Source: Whalleya microplaca (taxonomy: Eukaryota; Ascomycota; Sordariomycetes; Xylariales; Xylariaceae). Taken from it: a stretch of DNA of 64,000 nt. The stretch spans positions 620,001-684,000 of the forward strand of contig MU385715.1 in NCBI GenBank assembly GCA_022497155.1, given 5' to 3'. Shown here piece by piece: positions 27,400-38,592 of this stretch. Every line of letters begins with the position of its first letter. Position 1 is the first letter of the stretch. The notes beneath the pieces are model-generated. The model did not search any database. It was not told the DNA's origin and saw only the letters and a program-made list of their open reading frames with translations. Position numbers and translations under genes: made by a program.

Positions 27400-29728
27400 T
27401 TCGCAGTTTAATATTCCAACCAACCAACCAACGACGGGGACAGGTTGAAAACTGGCGGCGGATATATCGGACTCCACTATCATAGGTTATGTCAATATTC
27501 AATAACGTTATCTTAGCTATAACTGTGTGTAAAAGCGCTTATAAAATCAGTACTCTGCTGGCAGAAGGAAAGCCACTCGTGTGATAGGTCTACGGGGGCT
27601 CTCAGGTTTCCTCAGAAGTCGCTGTCTCCGTGGAGATGCGGAGATTCTTAATCTGAAGAACGCCACCTAAAAGCCAAACATACGAGGAAATATTGCTTAC
27701 AATCTATCTTAGAAAGAATGTACACAGTCATACTACATGAGGAAGGAGAAGAAAGCTATCAAATAATGAGGCGGGCGGACATCTTTAGACTACATACCTA
27801 TAGATAAAAACAAGGCAAAAACGGGGAGTCTTAATAAAGCAATACAGGGCAGTTCCGGACAAGCAAAGACCCAAGAGAAAGAAGACTCGAGGCCATAGGT
27901 TCTCGGCGAATGCCGGTTATGGTGTTGGTCTTCAGCTGTATCATGTAGTGCCACAGGTGGTCTGTGCAGAGCCCCTTTTCTGGCAGCCACAGGATCGGAT
28001 GTATTTACATTATGAGTGTTTGTCCAGACTATGATCCTATAATCCTCGTGCCTGAGTAGACTGCATCTTGTCTTGGTGTTAATATAGCTCTTATGGGAGC
28101 GTATAATGCTTAATCTGTGTCTTAGCCTATCTTTGCGGGCATGCTTAGGGGGAGAAAGACAAGCATGTTGCCTCCTTGACAAGCCTTTGAGAGCTGATAT
28201 ATCCTATAGCTAGGAAAGATATTGACATAACTAAGCTCTATGATGCAGGGCTATATGGGTCCCCTGAAGACATTTTCAGCCACTCTCTTCCTTCCATCTT
28301 CATTCTAGCTAAAGCTTGGCCCTGACCCCCGCTCTTAGAGCCCTTGATACTCTCGATATCCCGAACCATCGTTAAATAAAGAGGCTTTTGGAAATCCAGG
28401 GGTCGAGTGTAATTCTTATCTTGTTCTGCTTTCGGCGCAGCGTAGGAATCGTAACTACGGACATGCAAGTGCCTAGGATCAGCCGTAACGGCCCTTAATG
28501 GCACGGGTTTATATGATATCAAGTATGTTGAAATAGGTGGAATTGAATTCATATGATAGAATCTAGTTATGCTGAACAGCGGTTGCTTTACTGGAAAGTG
28601 ATATTTAGACAGCCAGTGATAAGTCTGCCGGTCAATCCGGTACTTTCCTGGATGTGTAGGATGTGAATCGTTTTGGCTGGCTAATACTCGAAGCTCTAAA
28701 GATGCTTAACGATAATATAGATAACTACTAAATCAATATTCGATATTAGGAACAGGAAACGTCAAAAGTTTTCACCAAGGAAGTCTCTTACGCTGCCTTA
28801 TACTTTGTTCATGGATTTCTTGGGTTGCAACTGGATGTTTAAGTGTATTGAACGGTTATCTGATCTCTAACACGTTGGACACCTATTAGAGTCTGGATGA
28901 AATTCATTCCCAAGTTCATTTTTTCTTTGCCCCCTTTTTCGCCAAGGGATATTGTAGCAATGCCGATTGACTTTTCTTCTGGTATTCTTCTGGTATTTGA
29001 TATTTCAACCTAACTGCATATCGGTGTTAGTCGCTGGGTATGCGGGGTTCCGTCTTATACGATATTCTAGGGTGAATAACGTGCTTATAACAAGTACCAG
29101 TATATCAGTCTAGTAACATGCTAATCATTGTTTATGACAGTGTTGCTTCTAATACATCGTGACTCTAAAATATCATATGTATCGCCTAGAATCCATATGT
29201 CTTTTCCTGTTGATGACCTCGCCGGGTAAGCGACAATGCCTAGAAATTCGCCGGTTTTCCTGGATGGATCGAAGCCAAGCTCTCCTCTCTCTATAATGAG
29301 GCCAGAGGGAATACTGTCGTATAGTGTCGAATCTATCCCATCGTCCAGTAGTTATCTAGCCACTAGTTACAGGTTTCAGTCCGTTGCCGGTATAAGTCCT
29401 CCGGCGAGCTTTCTCTTTTCAAGACTAGCCAAGCCTTTATGTACATCAGGTGCCATATCTCATCTTGCCGTAAATCCGGCTCAAGTTGGGCAACGAGAAG
29501 GACAATATACACGATAGGCGAGAGATTTGCGATAGCACTTAAGGACTGCGTCTATTCATGCTGTCCTGACAAAAGGGTAAGGCTGACAGTTGTCTCCCCA
29601 CTCTAGCTTCACATGCCTGTTTGCGGCACAGAATGAGGGGCGTAGTGATCGCCCTATGCTAATGCTCAAGTTTGCAATTGATGAACGACATCCTACATTC
29701 CGAATCCTTATACATATACACAGCCTAC

Positions 29729-29751
29729 TCAATCAATCAATCAATCAATCA
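29729..29751. repeat. Tetranucleotide microsatellite (TCAA)n
   Basis: Five to six copies of TCAA lie about 30 bp upstream of the 14-bp tandem array, in a stretch without genes. There is no sign of function. Confidence 0.8.
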
Positions 29752-29778
29752 CATGGCTCTTGCACATACATCATTTGT

Positions 29779-29862
29779 TGACCTACGAGATGTGACCTAC
29801 GAGATGTGACCTACGAGATGTGACCTACGAGATGTGACCTACGAGATGTGACCTACGAGATG
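29779..29862. repeat. Six perfect tandem copies of a 14-bp unit
   Basis: The unit TGACCTACGAGATG is repeated six times without a mismatch, ending at TCGGTG. Perfect identity between copies in otherwise degenerate DNA points to recent expansion or contraction. Fourteen bases is not a multiple of three, and no credible frame crosses it, so it is probably non-coding. No associated gene or transposon end was seen. Confidence 0.95.
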
Positions 29863-31034
29863 TCGGTGTGAGTACGCAGCCCGGAAGGACTCCCATCGTG
29901 ACACCTATAATAAGTACCACTTATATAACTTATGTGACCGGCAACATGAAAAACGTTAACGTAATAGTCATTTATTGTAGACTTGTCTGCCAGTTAATAG
30001 ATGCAGACCCCAGCCCCCTGCTGCAGGATTGCTACATAAACAGTAATCGTATTTTGTGCACAATCCCATGTAACGAGAAGAAAAAGGATAAGAGGAGTTT
30101 TATTAAGTTACCGGAGCTGCCTTATATGTACTCGCAGTACATACAAACCACGACTAATACTATGTAAGGTTACGTACCGAACCGATGAACTTGCAAGGAT
30201 GACTCGGACTAATTCTGCAGCCAAACGAAAAGGCGGTAGCCTGAGTTATACATACCCTAGTAAAGGAGGAGGGGGTTGCCGATGGACCGGGCACTTTATT
30301 CAAGTCGGGAGGAGATTGATGAAGAGAGCTTATGTATGCGTACGTGTATTCTATGTGTATGTGCCTACACCCGCTATTAACACGGGCTAACACCCAGCTT
30401 ATTATCGCTTATTATCACTTCTAACGAGCCCAGTTACGGTCCCAGTCGCGCTCGACTATGATTCGTCGTTGGGCCTCTTATCAGTAATCCCAGGACGGAC
30501 CCCCTCCCCAATTCTCCTCAATCCAGCAAAGCTGCAACTGCTCCAAAGTACATACAAATTTGCTATGCTTTTTCCTCAATTCCCATTAACCAACTTACTA
30601 TACAACGTCGCCGTGTCGGATTAAACGCTGAGGACACCTCGGAAGCTCGCATGCATGTAAGCCTGCTTCCCTCCATACCCTTCAATAGCGCCCAAGAGCC
30701 CTTTAGAGCCTTTAATTCGCTATCGTTATCGCCGTCGCCTCAATCCTTGCAGCCTCGATTTGTTGCTGCTGCGACCGAATACCGTATTCCCGCGCACTCT
30801 GCACTCGGAGTATATCCCGTCTCATATAAGGACCTCTCGGCAAAGCGATGAGATGGAGCTGATGACGTTCGGCTTTTACGAGTAGCTAACCCAGCACATT
30901 GCCAATTGCGCAAGTCGGCGCATAATACTACCTACCCTGTTACCGTACTTCATCGTGGCCTCGCCCGGCACTTGTTGTTTCACTCAATTGAACTGAGTTG
31001 TCACCGCCTCCGCAGCTGACTGACTGGCCCGCGG

Positions 31035-34000
31035 ATGAGCTCGGGGAATATGCCACCACACTCACCGCCATCGCCGGAACCGCACGCTTCGAAACGCCAA
31101 CGTGCCTCAACGCCAGACAAGGACTCGCCCGCCTCCGCCTCTGGCATCCCGCCCTCTCCTACTACCGAGCAAACACAGGATGGCATTGGCCCAAGCTCCA
31201 AGGTTGGACAATCCAGTAGCTTCCGCAACGTCAGCGCATGTAACAGATGTCGGTTGCGCAAGAACAGGTGCGACCAGAAGCTGCCGAGCTGTGCGAGCTG
31301 TGAGAAGGCGAGGGTAGCTTGCGTTGGCTATGATCCTATAACAAAGAGAGAAATACCCCGCAGGTCAGATCCTTACCGAGACACATAGAAGGCATTTCGC
31401 CGATCCCGTCGTAGAACTGACCCTCTCCTCCAGCTATGTATTCTATCTCGAGACGCGCGTCGAGCAGCTGGAAACTCTGCTCCGTACCAACAAAATAAAA
31501 TATCCGCCCGCTGCTAACCTAGAATACTGTTCACGACCTGGAGCTGATGGCGGCTTCGGTCACTCCCCGACAGAGGTTACACCATCAACGGCCACTGAAA
31601 CTGGAGAGACCTCGAGTGCTGCACGTCCACATAAAAACGGCGACGAGATGGCGAAGCCGAGCAAGCCGTCGAGACATAGCGGAGGGGGTGGACAAAGACA
31701 TCTCGGGTCTGCTAACGGGGTATCATTTGCACGCGTAGTGTTCGCTGCAGTTCAATCATCTGTTGGCGACCAAAGATCCAGTTCTGATAAAACTGGGGTG
31801 CGGCCGTATAAGCCAATTGCCGGAAATGGGGCCGTGGCATCAGGCACATCAATGCGCGACTCTTTCTTCGGTCTGCATACTCGGCCAACTATCAGTCCGG
31901 CCGAGTTCCCGGATAAGGACCTAGCGATTAAGTTGGTAGACCTGTATTTCGAACACGCGAACCCGCAAATACCCGTTCTCCACCGAGGCGACTTCATGCA
32001 TATGTTCAGCCAAGCATATGCCGATGAAGGCAGGATACGGGGTCCCAAGGAGCTTTACATGTTGAATATGGTATTTGCTATCGGGGGTGGAATCATCATG
32101 GATGCCCAGACAACATCTGTGAAGTTGGGCGGCGAGGAAAAGAAACAGTCCCAACCCGAAGAATATCATGCAAGCGCTATTATTCACCTTGAAGCTTGTC
32201 TGAGTAACAGTGGTGGTGGTCTTGAAGAGCTACAGGCCGTCTTATTACTAGCAAACTTTGCTCTGCTTCGTCCAATTCCTCCAGGATTATGGTATGACCC
32301 AATCGTCGAAGGAATGTTTTGGAGAGCCCAATACTAAAGAATATCAGGTACATTGTTGGTGTAGCCGTGAGGTTAGCAGTCGATTTGGGTCTTCATTATG
32401 AGGACGGAAAGGACGTTGAGTTCGACCTTAACGATTCGCGGACCGCAACCAAGGTGGAGGGGGGCCATGACAAGTCGCGGGACGCCTTCCTACGTGAGAG
32501 GGGGAGACGACAATACGTGCGCGACCTCCGGAGACGGCTTTGGTGGTGCACATATTCATTCGATAGGCTTGTAAGTACATGTGTCGGGAGACCTTTTGGT
32601 GTGTCGGATCAAGTGATCACCACAGAGTTTCCGTCGCTACTGGACGACCGCTATATTACTCCTGCGGGCTTCACGGGCCCTCCAGCAGAAGGTGAACCCA
32701 CTTACAAGATTGTTGCAAAACATTACTTCCGTCTTCGATTGCTGCAATCCGAGATCCTGCAAGTTCTGCAGTACCAACAAGCACAAATAGCAAGGTTTAA
32801 TGGCCAAAATATCAGGAATGACTATATGCACACTCGACTCCCATCACCTTTTCTCCAAAGATTCGATTCATTCAGGAACTGGAGGAGGAATATTGATGAA
32901 CGGTTGTATGAATGGAAGAACTCGGCACCAACAAAACGGGACTCGGGTGTCGCCTTTTCCATCGAATTTCTGGAGCTGAATTATTGGCAGGCGATCATCA
33001 TGCTTTACCGACAAAGTTTGAGTGTGCCAGCCATGTTTGAAGGTGAATACAACACCTCGAAAGAAGTTAATACTCCATCTGTCTTCGCTGCCGAGCTGCG
33101 AGAAGATGAAGAAAGGGTATATCTCAAAGTTGCGGAAGCAGGCCAGAAGATCCTACGTTTGTACAGGCAGCTGCATGTTGTAGGACTCGTCAACTATACG
33201 TATCTGGCCACGCACCACCTTTTCATGGCGGGAATATCTTATCTTTATGCGATATGGCATTCTCATGTTGTCCGGAGCCGCCTTGTAAGTTAGTAGAGCT
33301 GAATACGTGGACTTTAATAACTAACAGAATACGATGCTAGACGATGGATGAGGTCGATTTTACAATCTTGGCGGCTACCTCGGTCTTCACCGATCTCATC
33401 GAGAAATGTCCGCCCGCTGAAGCCTGCCGAGATGCCTTCGACCGGACGGCCAAAGCAACCATCAAGATGGCTAACTCTACTGGTGGTTTTGGCCAGTTGT
33501 TGAATAGGAGTAAGCATAGTTCAAGAAGCGGCAGCGAAAGAGTCGACTATCTCAATGTCAGAGAAGCGACAATTAATCGGCAAAGAAACCACCACCGGAC
33601 GTCATTAGATCATTCTTCATCCCAATCCACTTCACCGTACGATACCCCGGGGCAGGATAGTTATATTTCACAAAGCACACCAACGCAGATGAGCCAGATG
33701 CAATCAACACCGCAAAGTGGTCCGTACCGTCTCTCTCTTCCCAATGTCAATGTCAAGGCAGAACCAGATGGATACTCCATGCTGCGCTCGATGCCAGCAC
33801 CAAGCCTCAGCGCAGGCAGTGCGTCAGACGCGGCTTCAATTCCTGATAACTCTGCCATAGACCCCGTCCTCCTGCCCTCCCCCGGCGCGCAGGTAAACTC
33901 CCCGCTGTCCGCCGCCAGCATCACCTCGCAGCCCAACCAATTTACCCAGAACGCGGGTAACCAGAACTATAACATGCTCCGGTCGCCCGGTGCCCAATTC

Positions 34001-34225
34001 ACACCACCCGGGGCCTTGAACTTCTCGGACCTGCAGGGCATGGACTTCCTGCAGAACATCCAGGACCAGCCGAACTCGGATGGCGTCCCCGCCGGGGATA
34101 TGCAGATGGACATGGGCTTTGGGCTAGGCTGGGAGGGGCTGCACCACGACTTCAGCGAGGGGCAGCAGGTCGACCTATTCGATGGGTTTTTCTTCGGGGG
34201 GCAGCAAGGGGGCTCCGGTGCATAA
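31035..34225 (+). CDS. Zn2Cys6 transcription factor, PPR1/UaY-like
   Basis: Four exons (31035-31363, 31434-32291, 32348-33284, 33341-34225) give 1002 residues; the introns are 70, 56 and 56 bp. A binuclear zinc cluster occupies residues 69-96 with the pattern CX2CX6CX6CX2CX6C (C69, C72, C79, C86, C89, C96). It is followed by VGYDPITKREIPRSYVFYLE and a short coiled coil (LETLLRTNK), the same linker type as yeast Ppr1 and Aspergillus UaY, which control pyrimidine and purine genes. The fungal transcription-factor middle homology region spans about residues 290-700, including RRLWWCTYSFDRLVSTCVGR. The last 250 residues are Ser/Gln/Pro- and Gly-rich, ending in an acidic/aromatic stretch that may be an activation domain. 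It acts in the nucleus. The assignment to the PPR1/UaY subgroup is by resemblance; the target pathway is not shown by the neighbours. Confidence 0.88.
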
Positions 34226-35243
34226 AGGGGGGGAAGAGAAGATCCATAAAAAAAGAAATTTAGCGATGTGTCAATAACATCATCATCACCATCATCATCA
34301 TCATTTTCGACATATGATTTCGAAGACCTCCCCTATGATGCTGTAATCAGCAGGACGGAATTTTGTCATCCATTAACAGTTCATTATCACGGGCCGCTCC
34401 CCTCTCGGGATAGGTGGGGGCGAGGCATGCTTGCTTACTTATGGAACGAACAAGGGACGGAACAACTGGGAACGAAGCGCATATTATCTTTGCTGGACAC
34501 GCACACGCGTGCGAGAGAGGGGGAAAGAGAGGGAGACATCTACCATACAGCTGTCTGTCTGTTGTCGAAAGAAAGCGCACTCACTGGTTGCTTTCTTTGT
34601 ACTTGTGTATTTCGAAATACCCCTTGATTTGCTGAAATCGCATCTATCTATCTATCTATCTATCTATCTAGGTCAGGCAGGCAAGGCAAGGCAAGGCAAG
34701 GCAGGGAAGGGGAAATTTTCGTTGTCTTTTTAACCCCCGGGGAAAGAAAGGGGCTCAGAAACCTCAACTTATCTATCTACCTTACTAAGTAAGGGCGGAG
34801 ACGAACGGGTCAGTGCAGTGTTTCCGCGAAAATTAGGGGGTGTGTGCGTGCTTAGGGTCGTATTTAAATCATGATTCATGTCCTTGAGCTTCCGGAACGT
34901 AACATAAGTTTGTGGTGTCTTTGCGGCGGTGTCCTGAAGGTGAACGACTATAATCAGAACTAGAGTGAGGATAGAGTATACTATTTGCTCGCATGTTCCC
35001 ACTCAGGACTACAGAACACCGGGACTAGATGCTTTGCATGTTGTCAGCGATGAAGGGTATTATTGTGAGCATCTGGGTAAATCTATAGACTCAGTTCCTT
35101 CTCTCTTACCCGTACACTATACATACTCTCTTGTTCCCCTCATCGACCAGAATAACAAAACACATACACAAACAAGAAAGGCAACCCTAATTAGTTATAT
35201 TCGGAAATAGCCATCGGAACCGAAAAACCCCTTCGTACTATTT
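34226..35243. other. Intergenic region with microsatellites
   Basis: This lies between the convergent 3' ends of the transcription factor and the secreted-protein gene. Its first half holds several simple repeats: a (TCA)n run near 34280, about seven copies of CTAT/TATC at 34640-34670 and four to five copies of GGCAA at 34680-34700. The repeats probably lie in or just beyond the 3' untranslated region of the transcription factor. No gene or RNA is apparent. Confidence 0.5.
34640..34700. repeat. Compound microsatellite (CTAT)n then (GGCAA)n
   Basis: Around seven copies of CTAT are followed, after a short linker GTCAGGCA, by GGCAA repeats. This is simple-sequence DNA in the 3' flank of the Zn2Cys6 gene. 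Confidence 0.85.
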
Positions 35244-36191
35244 TTACGGTGACTTCTCCAAAGTCTGCTCGAATATTTCGTCTTGGCAGACATCCTGCTC
35301 CTGTGCTTCATCTGGAGACCAGGGATCCGGCACCGTAACAAGACGCGGCGGCTCGTCCGCCGTGCTGGTATCAGGGACCCTATCACGCCCTAATTCCATG
35401 AGCGATATCTCCTGATCAGAGCTAGAGGAGTCATAGGAGTTAGAGGATGGTGAGTCGGAGGCTTTGGTGCTCCCCTTGTCCGTCGATAGCGAGCTCATCG
35501 TGGAGTAGTGATCGCAGCTGGAGGAGTTGGATGTTTTAGGGGGGAGGTCGTCAGGGACTTTGCTGTTTAGGTCTTCCGCCGCCGGCGGCTTCACCGCAGT
35601 GGGATCGGAATTACAATTGACCTTGTAGGGTTTGCCATTTATAAGTTGGGAAGGTGGACAAGGCAGCATTTTATAATCTCTGTACTTAAAACCGCCATCG
35701 CTAGACCCTTTCCGCTTGGTCTTTGGATTCGGCGGCATGTCTCCATTGGCATCCCAGTAACCATCCTCTTCAGTGAGTTTACTCAGTTTGAGTTTCGGAC
35801 GCAATGCCTCGATGTTATCGGTCTTGTGGTCGTCGAGGCACTCATAAATCGCCTGGTAGTTCGAGTTGTTGGAAGGGATACCGTCGACAAAAACACGATT
35901 GATGCAAGTACCGCACACAGGAACATCTGGGCTACATGTACCGTCTATATAAGAAATGCCATCATAGACGCTTTCATTGTCGAACATATGTGGTTCCTTG
36001 AAGTAATAGTCTTTATGAAGAGAGCTCCCATTAGACATATTTGTATCCTTCAACTTTTCGAGCTTCGTGATCGGAGCATACGCTCCGGGATCGCTATATA
36101 ATACAGGATCGTCGATGTAGTTGAGGGCGGACAGGATCTGAATTTGCAACGCTACTAGGGAAGTAGTGAAACTAGCAGTAAAATGCCTCAT
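35244..36191 (-). CDS. Predicted secreted Ser/Pro-rich protein, unknown function
   Basis: A single exon of 315 codons. Residues 1-22 form a signal peptide (MRHFTASFTTSLVALQIQ then ILSA), with probable cleavage before LNYIDD. The mature protein has an N-terminal half with scattered cysteines (CSPDVPVCGTC near residues 86-96, then single Cys around 118, 177 and 193). The C-terminal half is acidic and Ser/Pro-rich, and is probably disordered, with long Ser runs. I recognise no enzyme fold, GPI signal or transmembrane segment beyond the signal. It could be a cell-surface or effector-like protein; neither is shown. Its ATG lies only 69 bp after the stop of the SigF-like gene on the same strand, so its promoter must sit largely inside that gene or the two share a transcript. 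Confidence 0.7.
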   Translation of the reverse strand: MRHFTASFTTSLVALQIQILSALNYIDDPVLYSDPGAYAPITKLEKLKDTNMSNGSSLHKDYYFKEPHMFDNESVYDGISYIDGTCSPDVPVCGTCINRVFVDGIPSNNSNYQAIYECLDDHKTDNIEALRPKLKLSKLTEEDGYWDANGDMPPNPKTKRKGSSDGGFKYRDYKMLPCPPSQLINGKPYKVNCNSDPTAVKPPAAEDLNSKVPDDLPPKTSNSSSCDHYSTMSSLSTDKGSTKASDSPSSNSYDSSSSDQEISLMELGRDRVPDTSTADEPPRLVTVPDPWSPDEAQEQDVCQDEIFEQTLEKSP

Positions 36192-36260
36192 GAGGTGGAA
36201 GGCTTGGAGAGAAGCTCCTAGTATCGTATCTGCGGGAGCCAGAGAGAGTTTCAGAGCCCC

Positions 36261-36987
36261 CTACGGCTGCTTGGGAGGCCCGCTCTCGACGCCGGGAAAT
36301 TGCCTAATGACGGCGACAAGAGGACCTAGGATAAACGCGCCAAGTACACAGACGATCGACCCCCAACACTGCCACACCTCCCACAGCAGCGAGGCACCCC
36401 ACGGAGCGATGAATTTGAGGAACTCCTCGATCTGGTAGTGGTCCTCCTGCCCTCGAATAAAGTAGAGCTTTGGTGGCGCGAGGGCGTGGTCGTCTTCGTT
36501 CCTATCCGCACTGCTGGGGAGTGGGCGGTTGCGCTCATCGACGGGCAGGTGTGCGAGCGAGAGTACCGTCACCAGCTTTACCTTGGCCTGCCAGAGAGAG
36601 AATGGAACAAACCAAAGCGTGAAGGTCTGATGGATCGTGGTGTAGAAGAGATTCTTCTTCTTATCGAAGCCTACCAGACGGATAAGTAAGTCTGGTGAGG
36701 ATCGTGATAGAAGATGTTTTCAACTTACTGGTCGACTCGATACTGAGCTCGATCTTGGGGCTCAATATGCGGTACCATCGGTATATCATAAAGATGAACC
36801 AGCGCGACTCGATGGTCTCCGATGTGAAGGGAACCTGGTAGCCTTCGAAGGCTGGTACGCGGCAGAATGGGTGGATGAAGTAGGCATCTGGTGTAAAGAA
36901 CTTGTTCAAAGCCCAGTGCTGGTCTTCTGTCGTGCCCTGTGTCAAACTATGGATGATTCTAGGAATCTGAGTCTCTGGATTGTCCAT
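36261..36987 (-). CDS. SigF-like NTF2-like domain membrane protein
   Basis: Two exons (36729-36987 and 36261-36670) flank a 58-bp intron (donor GTAAGT, acceptor GGTAG), giving 222 residues. An earlier acceptor 21 bases upstream also keeps the frame. The one used here gives STSFDKKKNLFY, which better fits the family. The protein begins MDNPETQIPRIIHSLTQ, has NKFFTPDAYFIHPFCRVP (about 29-46), RWYRILSPKIELS, and HQTFTLWFVPF, all characteristic of fungal SigF-like NTF2 proteins. A hydrophobic pair of helices near the C-terminus (FIAPWGASLLWEVW and SIVCVLGAFILGPLVAVI) anchors it in a membrane. Family members are common in fungi and their role is not established. The secreted-protein gene follows after 69 bp. 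Confidence 0.8.
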
Positions 36988-37848
36988 ACTGAAATCTTGG
37001 AGAACTGGCGCTGTGCTATTCCGACTGGCTCTTATTCCTTTTATTTCCCTGAAGACGAAACTGTACAGAAATGGACCAATTTAATGTTGTATATAGTTGA
37101 AGGGTTGAAGAGGCTCAAGCTGAAAAGGGAGGTTGACTTAACCTGCATTGAATAAGACTGGTGATGATGTCATTAGTAAAGAAAGTTCCACAGACATGTG
37201 AAATTGGAGAGGAAGCTGTGACAACACCAAAGTAATTACCTGTCTACTTAATCAAATACTAACTTTGAAGGTAGTCACCTCGAGCAAATAATGACAGTTC
37301 ATGCTTCAGATCTGAATATACTTTATTTTCTAGTTCGTTAGTTGCCATACGGTTGGTTCTCATTGAGAGACATAGTCATAACCTTAACTATAGCTACCTG
37401 AATTAAGCGCATATAAGACATTACCTAGGCGAAAGTTTATCCCTGAATAGAACCACGTGTATATTAATTATCAGATAGTATAGCACCTGCATGCACTTGT
37501 GTTCAGAGTTATCAGAAGAAAATATTTGCATCTAAGCCTAAAAGGCGACTAAAAAAATCTACATAAATATGAGAGTAAGAGGAAACGCAGTCATTTCGGT
37601 ATTATCATACAAACTGCAACCTTGTTGGATATCTTCGCCGCCATTTACACACCCGTATGCACCATGCCTACCAGGAGATACCATATCCAAACATATCCCA
37701 TTCCAGATGCACGAAGCCGGGCCATCATCCCATATACAATATTTCATGGAGCAGTGTAACCGAATGCCCCTTTCGAGCTGCACGCTCGTTCTTCTACCCA
37801 TTACCCCGTATCTTTAAACCCTAACCAATATCACTTTAAACATAAGGT
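36988..37848. other. Intergenic region, no supported gene
   Basis: This separates the SigF-like gene from the 3' end of the next minus-strand gene. A small Cys-containing open frame lies at 37559-37801 on the minus strand (six Cys in 45 residues, no signal peptide). I do not call it a gene, because it lies close to the 3' end of its neighbour and may be part of that untranslated region. Confidence 0.4.
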
Positions 37849-38592
37849 TCATCTTCGGGGGCTACTCCTTCTTCGGCTTATACTCCTTGGCGGCGCATCG
37901 CCGCCCGCATACCGATACGGGTCGATATCCCGATAGCTCCCACTGCTCCTCCTCCGATGGGACCTGCTCGCCCGCCTAGGCGGGGTATGTTCCTCGATGA
38001 CCATGATCTCGTCGTCTTCAGCGGGCTCTCGAGGCGGCGGGGGGTGCGGGCGACTGATAGTCCGCGATCTGGGGCGGTGGTGGTGATGTTCCTCCTCGAC
38101 AACGATCTCGTCGGGCTCCGGGGCCCGGGGCGGCGGGACGACGATGGGGACGGCGTGCTCGCGGCGGATCTCGACGGTCTCGTGTGGCGGGCGCGCCTGC
38201 GACGACCGCGACTGGTGGCTGCGCCGGTGCCGGTGCGGCCGCGGCGCCGAGTGCCGCGACACCACCGACGTCGAGCCCCCGCCGATGGACGCCGTCTCAA
38301 GGACCGCCGGCGGCGCCCCCATGTTCACGCACCAGTATATCAGCCACAGCAGGAGCACGAATCCCGCGACGGACCCGAGCACGATTCCCACCACGGTGCC
38401 GGCGTCCGGGCCATTCTGGGTCCGCCCGTAGCCCTCGGGGACTGTGCTGACGTCTTCGGCAAGCCTCGGGGCTAGTATGCGCGACGTAAGGTCGTATAAG
38501 CCCCGTGCGAGGACGGTCGAGGATAGCGATCGAGAGGAATCGTCTGGAAGTACACCCGCCGCGGACTTAGCGAAATGTATTAGAGGCGCCAT
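37849..38592 (-). CDS. Single-pass membrane protein with Arg/His/Pro-rich cytoplasmic tail
   Basis: A single exon of 247 codons starting at the ATG at 38592; the frame is open further up but has no ATG there. A Ser-rich N-terminal segment of about 70 residues contains no clear signal peptide. One transmembrane helix follows (GTVVGIVLGSVAGFVLLLWL, about residues 66-90), in the small-Gly/Ala style of fungal single-pass surface proteins. The rest is low complexity: His/Arg/Pro-rich with SRRRSS-like ends and two acidic VEEEHHHH or VIEEHTPPR segments. This layout (short outer part, one helix, charged tail) is widespread in filamentous fungi and unassigned. High GC with strong third-position G/C leaves long shadow frames on the other strand. 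Confidence 0.65.
   Translation of the reverse strand: MAPLIHFAKSAAGVLPDDSSRSLSSTVLARGLYDLTSRILAPRLAEDVSTVPEGYGRTQNGPDAGTVVGIVLGSVAGFVLLLWLIYWCVNMGAPPAVLETASIGGGSTSVVSRHSAPRPHRHRRSHQSRSSQARPPHETVEIRREHAVPIVVPPPRAPEPDEIVVEEEHHHHRPRSRTISRPHPPPPREPAEDDEIMVIEEHTPPRRASRSHRRRSSGSYRDIDPYRYAGGDAPPRSISRRRSSPRR

Larger units (their letters stand above)
25165..31034. other. AT-rich gene-free region with repeats and an assembly gap
   Basis: No gene was supported over 5.9 kb. The part at 25.7-26.1 kb is strongly AT-rich with poly-purine/TA runs, as in decayed repeats. Further on are nested hairpins (25636-25688), an N gap with homopolymers (27187-27399), a (CCAA)n run near 27418, a (TCAA)n run near 29730 and a 14-bp tandem array (29779-29862). 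Open frames of 60-130 codons (for example 27790-28182 and 28238-28552 on the minus strand) show no domain character. The last kilobase becomes GC-richer and is likely the promoter of the transcription factor at 31035. Confidence 0.45.

Noticed and set aside
27030..27411. Poly-Gly and poly-Pro open frames
   Set aside because: They are created by the G and C homopolymers and cross the N gap.
29779..29862. CRISPR-like array
   Set aside because: The copies are directly adjacent without spacers, and the genome is fungal.
36692..36728. A 37-bp intron in the SigF-like gene
   Set aside because: It keeps the frame but is too short for a fungal intron. The acceptor 21 bases further on gives a 58-bp intron and a better match to the family.
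37957..38475. 172-codon Arg-rich open frame on the plus strand
   Set aside because: It is an antisense shadow of the high-GC membrane-protein gene at 37849-38592.
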